Shown piece after piece: positions 43,210 to 51,395 of a stretch of DNA of 64,000 nt. The stretch is from Thiodiazotropha sp040506195 (GTDB lineage: Bacteria > Pseudomonadota > Gammaproteobacteria > Chromatiales > Chromatiaceae), in NCBI GenBank assembly GCA_040506195.1, contig JBEVXH010000008.1:124001-188000 (forward strand). Reading direction: 5' to 3'. Numbering within the stretch: the first letter of the stretch is position 1; every line of letters starts with the position of its first letter. The position numbers were made by a program, and so were the translations under genes. The notes below the pieces were generated by a model that saw only the letters and a list, made by a program, of their open reading frames with translations, ran no database searches and was not told the origin of the DNA.

Positions 43210-45609
43210 CTACATTAGGAGTGAAAGCACTTCGAGTGCGGCCTGTTTGGGCGAGTAGCCCCGCATCTCGTCGCTGGCAAGGACAGGGCCGATGCAGCTG
43301 GGGCAGCCATGGTTGCAACCGCAGTCAACGACAAGCCGCTTCGCTTCATGAACGATGGTCTCACGGCTCTCGCAAAGCGGTGATGAGAGTCCGATGCCTC
43401 CAGGATAGTTGTCGTAGAGAAACAGCGTGGGAGTGAAGCGATCCAACTGCGCCGGATCAATTCGCTGTTCCTCCCTGTTGCGTAACTCTCCCCGTCCACC
43501 GGCATGTACTGTGGCGAACCATCGGGCGTTGCCGTCACCCACCGCCTTGCCGATATCTCCGGGTTCCGAAAGCATCTGCATGGTGGCGACGATATGAAGT
43601 GCATAGCCGGCACCGAGAAAGCCGTCCAGGGCAGTCTGTCGTGAGTGGAATGCAGCCTCCAGCGCCTCTGGATTTATCTGCCACCAGACGGCGGTGGTGT
43701 GCATCTCCTGATCCGGCAGTTCGATCTTGCCGTAGCCCACATTGTCGTGACTGTAGTAGCGAATCTTTTTGTAGCCGGTTATGCGCTTGACAAGATGGAC
43801 CTCACCCTGGGCCACGCCATGACGGGCATATTCGTGCTCCTCGAAAGACTCCAGAATCTTGAGGCGTGTATAGTCTATGGCGTCGGTGTAGTAATCGGCT
43901 CGTGTGCGGGTAACGAATGCCTTGCGTCCCTCCCAATCGAGTCGCTCAACCTGATAGGGGGTGGATTGAACCATGTAGATGGCGCCTTCATGGATGGTCA
44001 TCGGTGCGGAGCTGTAGTCGACTTCGGCAATCACGGTTTTTCCGCCCCCGGTAGTATCCACAACCACGAAATTACCCTCCGCCACCGATCGCAGGCTGAT
44101 ACTGTTGGCGGGGTAGCTGTCGCTCATCCAGTGCCACTCATCCGCCTCCCGGTGCAGGATGCCATGCTCCTCCAGATAGGCGAGTAACTCGCTCAGCGGT
44201 TGGTCGCCGAACCGATCTCCATCCTTGAACGGCAGTTCGAAAGCGGCGCAGCGAACATGATCAAGCAGGATCAACAGCTGATCGGCATCGATACGCGCCT
44301 GTTCCGGTGAGGCGCCAAGGAAGAAGTCGGGATTGCGAATAATGTATTGATCCAGCGGCAGGCTGCTGGCCACCAGCACGCCAACCGCTGTGCGCCGGCG
44401 TCTGCCGGCGCGTCCCAGGCGCTGCCAGGTGGCGGCAATAGTGCCTGGGTAACCGTTGAGGACGCAGAGATCGAGGGCGCCGATGTCCACTCCCAGTTCC
44501 AGCGCTGAGGTGGAGACCACACAGTCGAGTTGCCCTTCACGCAGTCGCCGTTCCATATCGCGCCGTTCAGCGGGCAGGTAGCCGCCGCGATAGGCGGCTA
44601 CCCTGGCTGGATGTCTGGGATCCCGGTCAAAGGCATCCTTGAGATACTTGGTCAGCACTTCAACTGTCAGGCGGGAGCGGGCGAAGACAATGCTCTTTAG
44701 CCCCCGACCCATTGCCAGTTTGGTAATACGGGTGGTCTGGGAACGGGCGGATGCACGAATGCCGAGATCGGCATTGACCACCGGAGGGTTCCATAATAAC
44801 AGGTGTTTGCTTCCCTGTGGCGCGCCGCTCTCGGTGATTGTATTGACTTCGTCTCCGATCAGTTCACCTGCCAGTTGGTCGGGATTGGCGATGGTGGCGG
44901 AGCAGAGGATGAACAGAGGGTCTGAGCCATAGAAGCGACAGATACGCCGCAGTCGCCTCATCACATTCGCAACGTGGGAGCCGAATACGCCGCGGTATGT
45001 ATGCATCTCGTCGATCACCACAAAACGCAAGGTTTCGAAAAACTGAGCCCATTTGGTGTGGTGGGGCAATATCCCCTGATGCAACATGTCGGGGTTCGAG
45101 ATCACGATATCGCCTCGGGTCCGCACCGCCTTGCGCGCATCCCCCGGTGTGTCGCCATCAAAGGTGAAAGCGCGCACTCCCAGTTCAACGGCTTGGTTGA
45201 GGGCAGTCAACTCGGCTACCTGGTCCTGGGCCAGGGCCTTGGTGGGAAAAAGGTAGAGGGCCTTGGCCTGCGCCTGCAGTGCCCCCTGCAGCACCGGCAG
45301 GTTGTAGCAGAGTGTCTTACCTGATGCCGTAGGGGTGACGATTACTGTATGCCGACCGTGCCGAACCGATTCCCAGGCGGCGGCCTGATGGGTGTAGAGT
45401 CGTTCGATCCCGCGCTTTCGCAAGGCATCGATGAGTCGCTGGTCGAGATCGCCGGGCAGTGGGCGGTAGTTACCCTGCTTGGCGGGGAGGATCAGTTCGC
45501 CTGTGATACGCTCTCCATATTCGCTGCGTAATTTGGCGGCCAAATGGTCGGCTGGATCAAGCCGGGTAACCGGCTTTGTGGCAGTTATGGCTGCAATGGG
45601 ACTAGTCAT
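43210..45609 (-). CDS. mrfA: DEAD/DEAH helicase, MrfA/YprA-like
   Basis: A 799-residue superfamily-2 helicase. Motif I is TPTASGKTLCYN, motif II is VIDEMHTYRGVFGSH (DEMH), motif III is CSATIANP and motif VI is LGRAGRRRRTA. The C-terminal DUF1998-type region has a four-Cys zinc site (CGCNHGCPSC). These are the marks of MrfA, the helicase that clears mitomycin-induced DNA damage in Bacillus with MrfB. The ATG at 45609 is preferred; an upstream ATG at 45651 would overlap the operator region. A GTTC-N7-GTTC element lies five bases upstream, so LexA control is expected. Confidence 0.9.
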   Translation of the reverse strand: MTSPIAAITATKPVTRLDPADHLAAKLRSEYGERITGELILPAKQGNYRPLPGDLDQRLIDALRKRGIERLYTHQAAAWESVRHGRHTVIVTPTASGKTLCYNLPVLQGALQAQAKALYLFPTKALAQDQVAELTALNQAVELGVRAFTFDGDTPGDARKAVRTRGDIVISNPDMLHQGILPHHTKWAQFFETLRFVVIDEMHTYRGVFGSHVANVMRRLRRICRFYGSDPLFILCSATIANPDQLAGELIGDEVNTITESGAPQGSKHLLLWNPPVVNADLGIRASARSQTTRITKLAMGRGLKSIVFARSRLTVEVLTKYLKDAFDRDPRHPARVAAYRGGYLPAERRDMERRLREGQLDCVVSTSALELGVDIGALDLCVLNGYPGTIAATWQRLGRAGRRRRTAVGVLVASSLPLDQYIIRNPDFFLGASPEQARIDADQLLILLDHVRCAAFELPFKDGDRFGDQPLSELLAYLEEHGILHREADEWHWMSDSYPANSISLRSVAEGNFVVVDTTGGGKTVIAEVDYSSAPMTIHEGAIYMVQSTPYQVERLDWEGRKAFVTRTRADYYTDAIDYTRLKILESFEEHEYARHGVAQGEVHLVKRITGYKKIRYYSHDNVGYGKIELPDQEMHTTAVWWQINPEALEAAFHSRQTALDGFLGAGYALHIVATMQMLSEPGDIGKAVGDGNARWFATVHAGGRGELRNREEQRIDPAQLDRFTPTLFLYDNYPGGIGLSSPLCESRETIVHEAKRLVVDCGCNHGCPSCIGPVLASDEMRGYSPKQAALEVLSLLM

Positions 45610-45611
45610 GG

Positions 45612-45640
45612 TTGTTCTCTTCCTGTTCTCCTGGTATAGA
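45612..45640 (+). promoter_or_regulatory. Probable lexA promoter
   Basis: TTGTTC (45612-45617) and TATAGA (45635-45640) are 17 bases apart, a good sigma-70 match, 36 bases before the lexA ATG. Both LexA-type boxes flank or overlap it. On the opposite strand TTGTTC (45662-45657) faces a CTATAC at the same spacing, so a mirrored promoter for mrfA is likely. The outer arms TTGTTCTCT (45612-45620) and AGAGAACAA (45654-45662) are an exact 9-base inverted repeat. Confidence 0.6.
45614..45628 (+). promoter_or_regulatory. Predicted LexA box 1 (GTTC-N7-GTTC)
   Basis: GTTCTCTTCCTGTTC has two GTTC half-sites with exactly seven bases between them, the SOS box form of Alphaproteobacteria. It lies five bases upstream of the mrfA start codon and overlaps its ribosome-binding region. 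Confidence 0.6.
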
Positions 45641-45645
45641 ATAGA

Positions 45646-45660
45646 GAACAACCAGAGAAC
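45646..45660 (-). promoter_or_regulatory. Predicted LexA box 2 (GTTC-N7-GTTC, reverse strand)
   Basis: Read on the minus strand, GTTCTCTGGTTGTTC again has GTTC-N7-GTTC. It ends 15 bases before the lexA start and overlaps the region just downstream of its -10 element, where repressor binding would block transcription. Confidence 0.6.
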
Positions 45661-45675
45661 AAATCAAGGATCCCG

Positions 45676-46272
45676 ATGAAATTGACCCGACGCCAGCAGG
45701 AGGTCTACCAGGCCCTGCGCGACTGTATCGAACAGAATGAGCATGCCCCCACCTATGATGAGGTCTGCAGATTGCTCGGGCTGAAATCCCGGGGTTCGTT
45801 GCACAAACATATCCAGGCGCTGGTAGAGGCGGGATTGGTGGAGCCCATGGAGGGGTTGAAACGGGGTATTCGCCTGGTTGAACAGGGTGTGGAACAGGGC
45901 ATCCCCTATCTCGGCCGCATCGCTGCCGGCAGGCCCATCGAGGCCATTGCCAACGCAGAGCAGATGCAGGTTCCCGATGAGTTGCTGGGAAAGGGGCCAT
46001 GTTATGTGCTCCAGGTGTCGGGGGATTCGATGATCGATGAAGGCATCCACCACGGTGACTATGTGGTTATCGAGCGGCAGGAGCATGCGCGGAATGGCGA
46101 TATCGTTGTGGCATTGATCCATAACGAAGAGGCCACACTGAAGAGAATCGAGCAGCGTCCGGGTGAGATTGTACTTTATCCCGCGAACACTTCGATGCGT
46201 GCGATGGTCTATCGGCCGGAAGAGGTCAGCATACAAGGGGTGCTGCGGGGACTGCTCAGATCCTATACATAA
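45676..46272 (+). CDS. lexA: LexA repressor
   Basis: SOS regulator of 198 residues. The N-terminal winged-helix domain (about 1-65) has the recognition segment LGLKSRGSLHKHIQALVEAG, which is closer to the alphaproteobacterial form (LKSKSGIHRLITAL) than to the E. coli one (FRSPNAAEEHLKAL). The self-cleavage site is Ala84-Gly85 in RIAAGRP, the catalytic Ser is Ser118 in GDSMIDEG, and Lys156 is in ATLKRI, all as in E. coli LexA. AAGGA precedes the start. It is divergent from mrfA and likely represses both genes and itself. Confidence 0.96.
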   Translation: MKLTRRQQEVYQALRDCIEQNEHAPTYDEVCRLLGLKSRGSLHKHIQALVEAGLVEPMEGLKRGIRLVEQGVEQGIPYLGRIAAGRPIEAIANAEQMQVPDELLGKGPCYVLQVSGDSMIDEGIHHGDYVVIERQEHARNGDIVVALIHNEEATLKRIEQRPGEIVLYPANTSMRAMVYRPEEVSIQGVLRGLLRSYT

Positions 46273-46348
46273 CGGGGCAACCGTTTGATCAGCCTGTTGG
46301 ATGGGTATTAACAGCTCCGCATGCACGGTTGTATGATTGTCTCTTCGC

Positions 46349-46378
46349 CGCAGTCACGGATCGGATGATATGACTGCG
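46349..46378. repeat. Small inverted repeat between lexA and the Nudix gene
   Basis: CGCAGTCA (46349-46356) and TGACTGCG (46371-46378) form an exact eight-base-pair stem with a 14-base loop. There is no T-run after it, so terminator function is doubtful; it could be an operator for the Nudix gene 40 bases downstream. Confidence 0.4.
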
Positions 46379-46418
46379 TAAAAATCAAACCACTGGAGAC
46401 GAAAGCGTCCATCAATCC

Positions 46419-47279
46419 ATGAGCTTACAAGGGTATCTGCGCCATATCGAGCGCCTAAATCACTGGAATCCGGGGAACTTCAAATCGCTCTTTTTCCAGG
46501 GGCAGCGTATCGGGCGTCTGAAGCAACCCGTGTGGAAGGCCCTCGGTCAATGGTCCGATGCCTTCAGTCAGGATGACGAGGGTCTTCATCTCCAGGGTCA
46601 CTATGACAGCTTCGAAGCCCGTACCGGACTGTTTGCGGAGATCACCTCGACCTTGGTTGATGAGGGGGTTATATCCCATATCCACGGTGAACAGTATCCG
46701 GTTACTCACGCCGGCAGGGAGACGGCGATTGCCACGATGGATCGCGCCAGCGCCCCCTATTTCGGATTGCGGGCCTATGGTCAACATCTGAATGGTTTCG
46801 TCCGCCATGGGGAGGCGCTGAAACTCTGGATCGCAAGACGTGCGGCCGACCGGCGTAACTTTCCCGGTTGTCTGGACAATATGGTGGCAGGGGGGCTGCC
46901 CCACAGCATCTCCCTTGCCGAGAATCTACGCAAGGAGTGCATGGAAGAGGCCAATGTGCCGCCATCGCTGGCGAACCGAGCGATCTCCGTGGGTGTTCTG
47001 ACCTATTGCACCGAAACAGCCGTCGGACTGAAACCCGATACGCTCTATTGTTATGATCTCGAGCTCCCGGGTGATTTCCTACCCCGGAACAGTGACGGCG
47101 AAGTGGCTAAGTTCATGCTGCTGCCTGTAGACGAGGTGGCGAGACTGGTTGCAAAGAGCGATGAATTCAAGCTCAACTGCAATCTTGTGGTGATTGACTT
47201 TCTAGTGCGCCATGGGATTATAAATCCCGAAACGTCCGGTTACCTGGATCTGGTACAGGGTCTGCACGAGAATATATAG
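46419..47279 (+). CDS. DUF4743/Nudix hydrolase (TPK3-like N-terminal)
   Basis: A 286-residue protein with an N-terminal DUF4743 domain (about 1-115) and a Nudix domain (about 120-265). The Nudix box reads GGLPHSISLAENLRKECMEE, with Lys-Glu in place of the usual Arg-Glu, followed by AN. This arrangement is found in bacterial and plant/fungal proteins that hydrolyse oxidised or damaged thiamine diphosphates, so a housekeeping role is likely, but the substrate is not shown. It starts with ATG 146 bases after lexA. Confidence 0.85.
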   Translation: MSLQGYLRHIERLNHWNPGNFKSLFFQGQRIGRLKQPVWKALGQWSDAFSQDDEGLHLQGHYDSFEARTGLFAEITSTLVDEGVISHIHGEQYPVTHAGRETAIATMDRASAPYFGLRAYGQHLNGFVRHGEALKLWIARRAADRRNFPGCLDNMVAGGLPHSISLAENLRKECMEEANVPPSLANRAISVGVLTYCTETAVGLKPDTLYCYDLELPGDFLPRNSDGEVAKFMLLPVDEVARLVAKSDEFKLNCNLVVIDFLVRHGIINPETSGYLDLVQGLHENI

Positions 47280-47409
47280 GCGGGTGGAGCTTTATCTTGG
47301 GGTCCAGTACACCTTTTAGGCACAAAATTGAACCAGTGGTGCGGTAATCCAGTCCAACCCTACTCCTGTTTACTATGATGTATAGTCAAGCACTAACTGT
47401 TAAGGCGCA

Positions 47410-49518
47410 ATGAAAAGGCCAGGTAGTTACATGAAATTTTTCAAGGTTATTCTGCTCAGCTCGCTGTATCTGTTCAGCACAACAGCGCTTTGGGCCAATC
47501 GCCAGGTTGTCCCGATCAGCGAACTGCAACCGACTCCGGAGCAGCAGCAAACTGCAAATGTCATCGTCAAGGTTATCGAAAAATACCACTACAAAGAGGT
47601 AGCGCTCGACGATACCATGTCTAAGATGATCCTGGATCGTTACTTTGACGCCCTCGATCCAAATCGCTCTTTCTTTCGCGCCAGGGATATCGTTCGTTTC
47701 TCTCCCTATCAGGATAAACTCGATGACTACCTGAAGAATGCCAGGATCGAGCCTGCCTTCGAGATTTTTCGTCTCTATCGCAAGCGTGTGGCGGAAGCGG
47801 TGGCACATGCGCAAAAACTGGTTGACAAAGCATTCGATTTCACACTCGATGAGAGTTATCGATTCGAGCGTGACAAAGAACCCTGGCCTCAAACCCGTAC
47901 TGAGCTGCAGGAGATATGGCGCAAGCGGGTAAAGAATGATTTCCTCAATCTGCGGTTGATGGATAAAAAAGACGATGAGATTCGTAAAACCCTGCGTGAG
48001 CGCTATAAACGTCTGTTGAGCCGGGTGGAGCAGTTCGATGCCAACGATGTTTTTCAGACCTTCATCAATGCCTATACCCTGAGTCTGGAACCACACACAA
48101 GTTATATGTCGCCGAGCACATCGGAAAACTTTGATATCAGCATGCGCCTCTCCCTGGAAGGCATAGGCGCAGTACTCAAGGATGAAGACGGCTTTACCGT
48201 GGTCCAGAAGACAGTGATAGGCGGACCCGCTGAACAGAGTGATCTGTTGCATTCGGGTGATCGTATCGTCGGTGTCGGACAGGGGCTGGAGGGTGAAATC
48301 ATCGATATCGTCGGTTGGCGATTGCAGGATGTGGTGGAGCAGATCCGTGGTCCCAAGGGCTCTGTCGTCAGGCTCGACATCCTGCCAAAGGGGACTGAAA
48401 CCGGTTCCAAGCGCAAGACCATCACGCTCGTGCGCAATAAGATAAAGCTTGAGGAGCAGGCGGCGAAGAGCTATATCATCGAAGACCTGGACGGGATGAA
48501 GGGTATGCGCATCGGTGTTGTCGAAGTACCGACTTTCTACCGTGATTTCGCCGCCGAGGCGAGAGGGGATGATGATTTCCGCAGCACCACCAGGGATGTT
48601 CGCAACCTCCTGGGTGATCTGAAGCAGCAGGGTGTCAACGGCATCGTCATCGATCTGCGGGAAAACGGCGGCGGCTCGCTATCCGAAGCGACCGAACTGA
48701 CAGGGTTGTTCATCGACTCCGGGCCCGTGGTTCAGATCAAGGACGCCTTCGGTAAGATCGAGATTGAGCAGGATCCGGATCAAACCATAGCCTACGAGGG
48801 ACCTTTGGCGGTTTTGGTCGATCGCAACAGTGCCTCTGCCTCGGAGATATTTGCCGGTGCCATCCAGGATTACAAGCGGGGCATCGTCATCGGTGAACCC
48901 ACTTTCGGTAAGGGAACCGTGCAGACGCTGGTGGATCTGGGGCGCTTCGTGCCCGGCCGCAAGAAAGACTTGGGCCGATTGCGGCTGACCATGGCGCAGT
49001 TCTTCCGCATCAATGGCGGCAGCACCCAGCACCGGGGAGTGGTGCCCGATATTCAGTTTCCAATGGCGAAATTCTCAGAAGACTTCGGGGAGCGTTCATT
49101 GGAGAATGCGCTGCCCTGGGCACAGATCAGACCGGCCAATTTCGCTATCAAAGGGAAGTGGGCCGTACCCCATCTCATTGATAACCACATGAGTCGGGTT
49201 GAGCATGATCCCGGATTCGAAATGCTGGTCGATCGGGAAAAACGCTTTCAGGCACTGGACAAGCGTACAGAGACAAGTCTGCTGGAGAGCCGCCGCCGGT
49301 CTGAATGGGATGATCGCGAGCAGGAGCAGCTGGTGCACAAGAACCGGTTCAGGGCGTCACAAGGTTTGCAGGCAATCAAATCCATCGACCAGGAAGACAT
49401 AGATGTTAATGTTGATGACAAGGAGTCGGAAGCGACACAACGCATCGAGTTGAACGAAGCGGCCCGCATTCTGACGGACTCGATTCGAATGCAGGCGCCC
49501 AGGGCGGTGATGCGCTAG
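47410..49518 (+). CDS. prc: C-terminal processing (tail-specific) protease
   Basis: A 702-residue periplasmic S41 protease that trims or degrades proteins with nonpolar C-termini. After a signal peptide (LLSSLYLFSTTALWA) comes the N-terminal helical domain (FDALDPNRSFF; LEPHTSYMSP), a PDZ domain (about 225-310; RGPKGSVVRLDI-like QIRGPKGSVVRLDI) and the protease core. The catalytic dyad is Ser476 in RNSASASEIFAGA and Lys501 in EPTFGKGTVQ. The start may be 47410 or the ATG at 47431, where the hydrophobic signal begins; TAAGGCG favours 47410. Length and motifs match E. coli Prc (682). Confidence 0.95.
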   Translation: MKRPGSYMKFFKVILLSSLYLFSTTALWANRQVVPISELQPTPEQQQTANVIVKVIEKYHYKEVALDDTMSKMILDRYFDALDPNRSFFRARDIVRFSPYQDKLDDYLKNARIEPAFEIFRLYRKRVAEAVAHAQKLVDKAFDFTLDESYRFERDKEPWPQTRTELQEIWRKRVKNDFLNLRLMDKKDDEIRKTLRERYKRLLSRVEQFDANDVFQTFINAYTLSLEPHTSYMSPSTSENFDISMRLSLEGIGAVLKDEDGFTVVQKTVIGGPAEQSDLLHSGDRIVGVGQGLEGEIIDIVGWRLQDVVEQIRGPKGSVVRLDILPKGTETGSKRKTITLVRNKIKLEEQAAKSYIIEDLDGMKGMRIGVVEVPTFYRDFAAEARGDDDFRSTTRDVRNLLGDLKQQGVNGIVIDLRENGGGSLSEATELTGLFIDSGPVVQIKDAFGKIEIEQDPDQTIAYEGPLAVLVDRNSASASEIFAGAIQDYKRGIVIGEPTFGKGTVQTLVDLGRFVPGRKKDLGRLRLTMAQFFRINGGSTQHRGVVPDIQFPMAKFSEDFGERSLENALPWAQIRPANFAIKGKWAVPHLIDNHMSRVEHDPGFEMLVDREKRFQALDKRTETSLLESRRRSEWDDREQEQLVHKNRFRASQGLQAIKSIDQEDIDVNVDDKESEATQRIELNEAARILTDSIRMQAPRAVMR

Positions 49519-49628
49519 CCTGCAAAAGTATGCTTCAAAATGACAATTGATGGTATGATGCGCGCCTTCAGTCTATGCCCCTGTGCGGTATAAATTCACC
49601 TAGCCTGTATATTATTGCCTCATTGCAT

Positions 49629-49643
49629 GTTAACAGGCCCTAA
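49629..49643 (+). repeat. Dispersed motif copy 6
   Basis: GTTAACAGGCCCTAA, one base from consensus, 15 bases upstream of the gshA start codon and thus likely within its untranslated leader. Confidence 0.75.
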
Positions 49644-49658
49644 GTCAGAATCATCAAT

Positions 49659-51329
49659 TTGGTTCCGGCCTCAATCCAACCTATTACAGGGACTGCTCCC
49701 GGTTTGTACACAATACTTGAACAACGTTTGGGAAAACTGCGTCAAGCAGATCAGGCCGGGCTGCTGAGAGGGGGGCTGATAGGTCTGGAAAAAGAGGGGT
49801 TGCGGGTATCCCCGTCCGGCTGTATCTCGCAAAACAGACATCCCGGGGCGTTGGGGTCCGCCCTGACCAACAGGTACATTACGACGGATTATTCCGAAGC
49901 CCTGACCGAAATCATCACGCCACCTTCAGCGGATCGTGAAGAACCGTTACGGTTTTTGTCCGAGGCGCACCATTTCCTCTACCAGCACCTGGGTGATGAG
50001 ATCCTCTGGTCAACCAGTATGCCCTGCATAGTCGAAAACGATGAACTGATTCCGATCGCAGAATATGGCGACTCCAATGCCGGTATGATGAAAACCGTTT
50101 ACCGCAGAGGGCTGGGTCACCGCTACGGCAGAGTTATGCAGGTGATAGCCGGGGTCCATTTCAATTACTCTATACCACTGCCGTTCTGGCAGGTGTTTCA
50201 GCACTTGGAACAGGATGAAACACCGATACAGACTTTTATTTCGGAATCCTATTTTGCCATGCTGCGCAACCTGCAGCGGGTCGGTTGGCTGATCCCCTAC
50301 CTGTTCGGGGCTTCACCTGCAGTGTGCAAATCCTTTCTCGGAGGCAGACCTACCACGCTGCAGGTGTTTGATGAATACAGTTACTACTCCCCCTATGCCA
50401 CCTCTTTAAGGATGGGGGATATCGGTTACCAGAACAGTAAGGAACAGGGTACCGGTATCAAAGCCAGTTACGATTGCCTCAACACCTATATTGAAACCCT
50501 CTCCCGGGCTATCGAAACGCCCTGTCCGATCTATCAAGCCATTGGGGTCAAGGTCGATGGTCGCTATGAGCAGCTGAACGCCAATATTCTGCAGATCGAG
50601 AACGAGTACTACAGTACGGTGCGTCCCAAACAGATTCCCGAGATGATGGAGAAACCGATTCATGCCCTGCAACGTCGTGGAGTGCGTTATGTGGAATTGC
50701 GCTCCCTGGATGTGAATGCATTTCATCCACTAGGTATCGCAGAAGAGCAGATCTTTTTTATCGAGGCCCTGATGCTGATGTGTCTGTTGCACGCAAGTCC
50801 GGCGATCAATGTGGCGGAACAGAAGGAGATCGACTGGAACGAGTTGACGGCCGCCCACCAGGGAAGAAAGCCCGGATTGATGCTGCAGCGTAACGGAGAG
50901 AAGGTTGCTTTGCGGAGTTGGGGATTGGAGATCTGCGACGCCATGCTGCCCTTATGCGAACTGTTGGAGGCGGGCATGCCGGGTAATCCCTACAGCGAAA
51001 GCCTGATGATACAGCGCTATCGCCTGCAGGATGCCGATCTGACTCCGTCGGCGCGCATGCTCGCGGAGATGCGTGACAATGGGGAGAGTTTTTTCCAGTT
51101 TGCCCAGCGTATGTCGAAGCTGCACCAACACACATTTATGCAGCAGGAGCATTCAAGTCAGGATCAACTGTTGCTGCGTCAGGAGGCGACCGATTCATGG
51201 CGGCGTCAGCGGGAGTTGGAGGCATCAGACAGAGTCAGTTTTGATCTGTTCCTGGAGGACTACTTTGCTCAACAGCTCGATGAGGACCTATCCCACAAAG
51301 TAGAAAAGAGAAGCATATCGGCAAGCTGA
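49659..51329 (+). CDS. gshA: Glutamate-cysteine ligase
   Basis: Makes gamma-glutamylcysteine, the first step of glutathione synthesis. It has 556 residues, slightly longer than the E. coli enzyme (518). Marks are GGLIGLEKEGLRVS, ITTDYSEALTEIITPP, a MQVIAGVHFNYS segment, FGASPAVCKSF, ALQRRGVRYVELRSLDVNAFHPLGI and FSRYLLQD-like end. The start is a TTG. It is followed after 66 bases by metZ, which makes homocysteine, so the two may share a sulfur-amino-acid unit. Confidence 0.95.
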   Translation: MVPASIQPITGTAPGLYTILEQRLGKLRQADQAGLLRGGLIGLEKEGLRVSPSGCISQNRHPGALGSALTNRYITTDYSEALTEIITPPSADREEPLRFLSEAHHFLYQHLGDEILWSTSMPCIVENDELIPIAEYGDSNAGMMKTVYRRGLGHRYGRVMQVIAGVHFNYSIPLPFWQVFQHLEQDETPIQTFISESYFAMLRNLQRVGWLIPYLFGASPAVCKSFLGGRPTTLQVFDEYSYYSPYATSLRMGDIGYQNSKEQGTGIKASYDCLNTYIETLSRAIETPCPIYQAIGVKVDGRYEQLNANILQIENEYYSTVRPKQIPEMMEKPIHALQRRGVRYVELRSLDVNAFHPLGIAEEQIFFIEALMLMCLLHASPAINVAEQKEIDWNELTAAHQGRKPGLMLQRNGEKVALRSWGLEICDAMLPLCELLEAGMPGNPYSESLMIQRYRLQDADLTPSARMLAEMRDNGESFFQFAQRMSKLHQHTFMQQEHSSQDQLLLRQEATDSWRRQRELEASDRVSFDLFLEDYFAQQLDEDLSHKVEKRSISAS

Positions 51330-51395
51330 GTTGTAGAATGGCGCTCATGTAACGACACGACGAATCAGAAAATATATGAAGAACGAGGTTGGCTT

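Noticed and set aside
45612..45662. E. coli-type LexA box (CTGT-N8-ACAG) at lexA
   Set aside because: No such palindrome with correct spacing was found in the intergenic region; the direct-repeat GTTC form fits instead.
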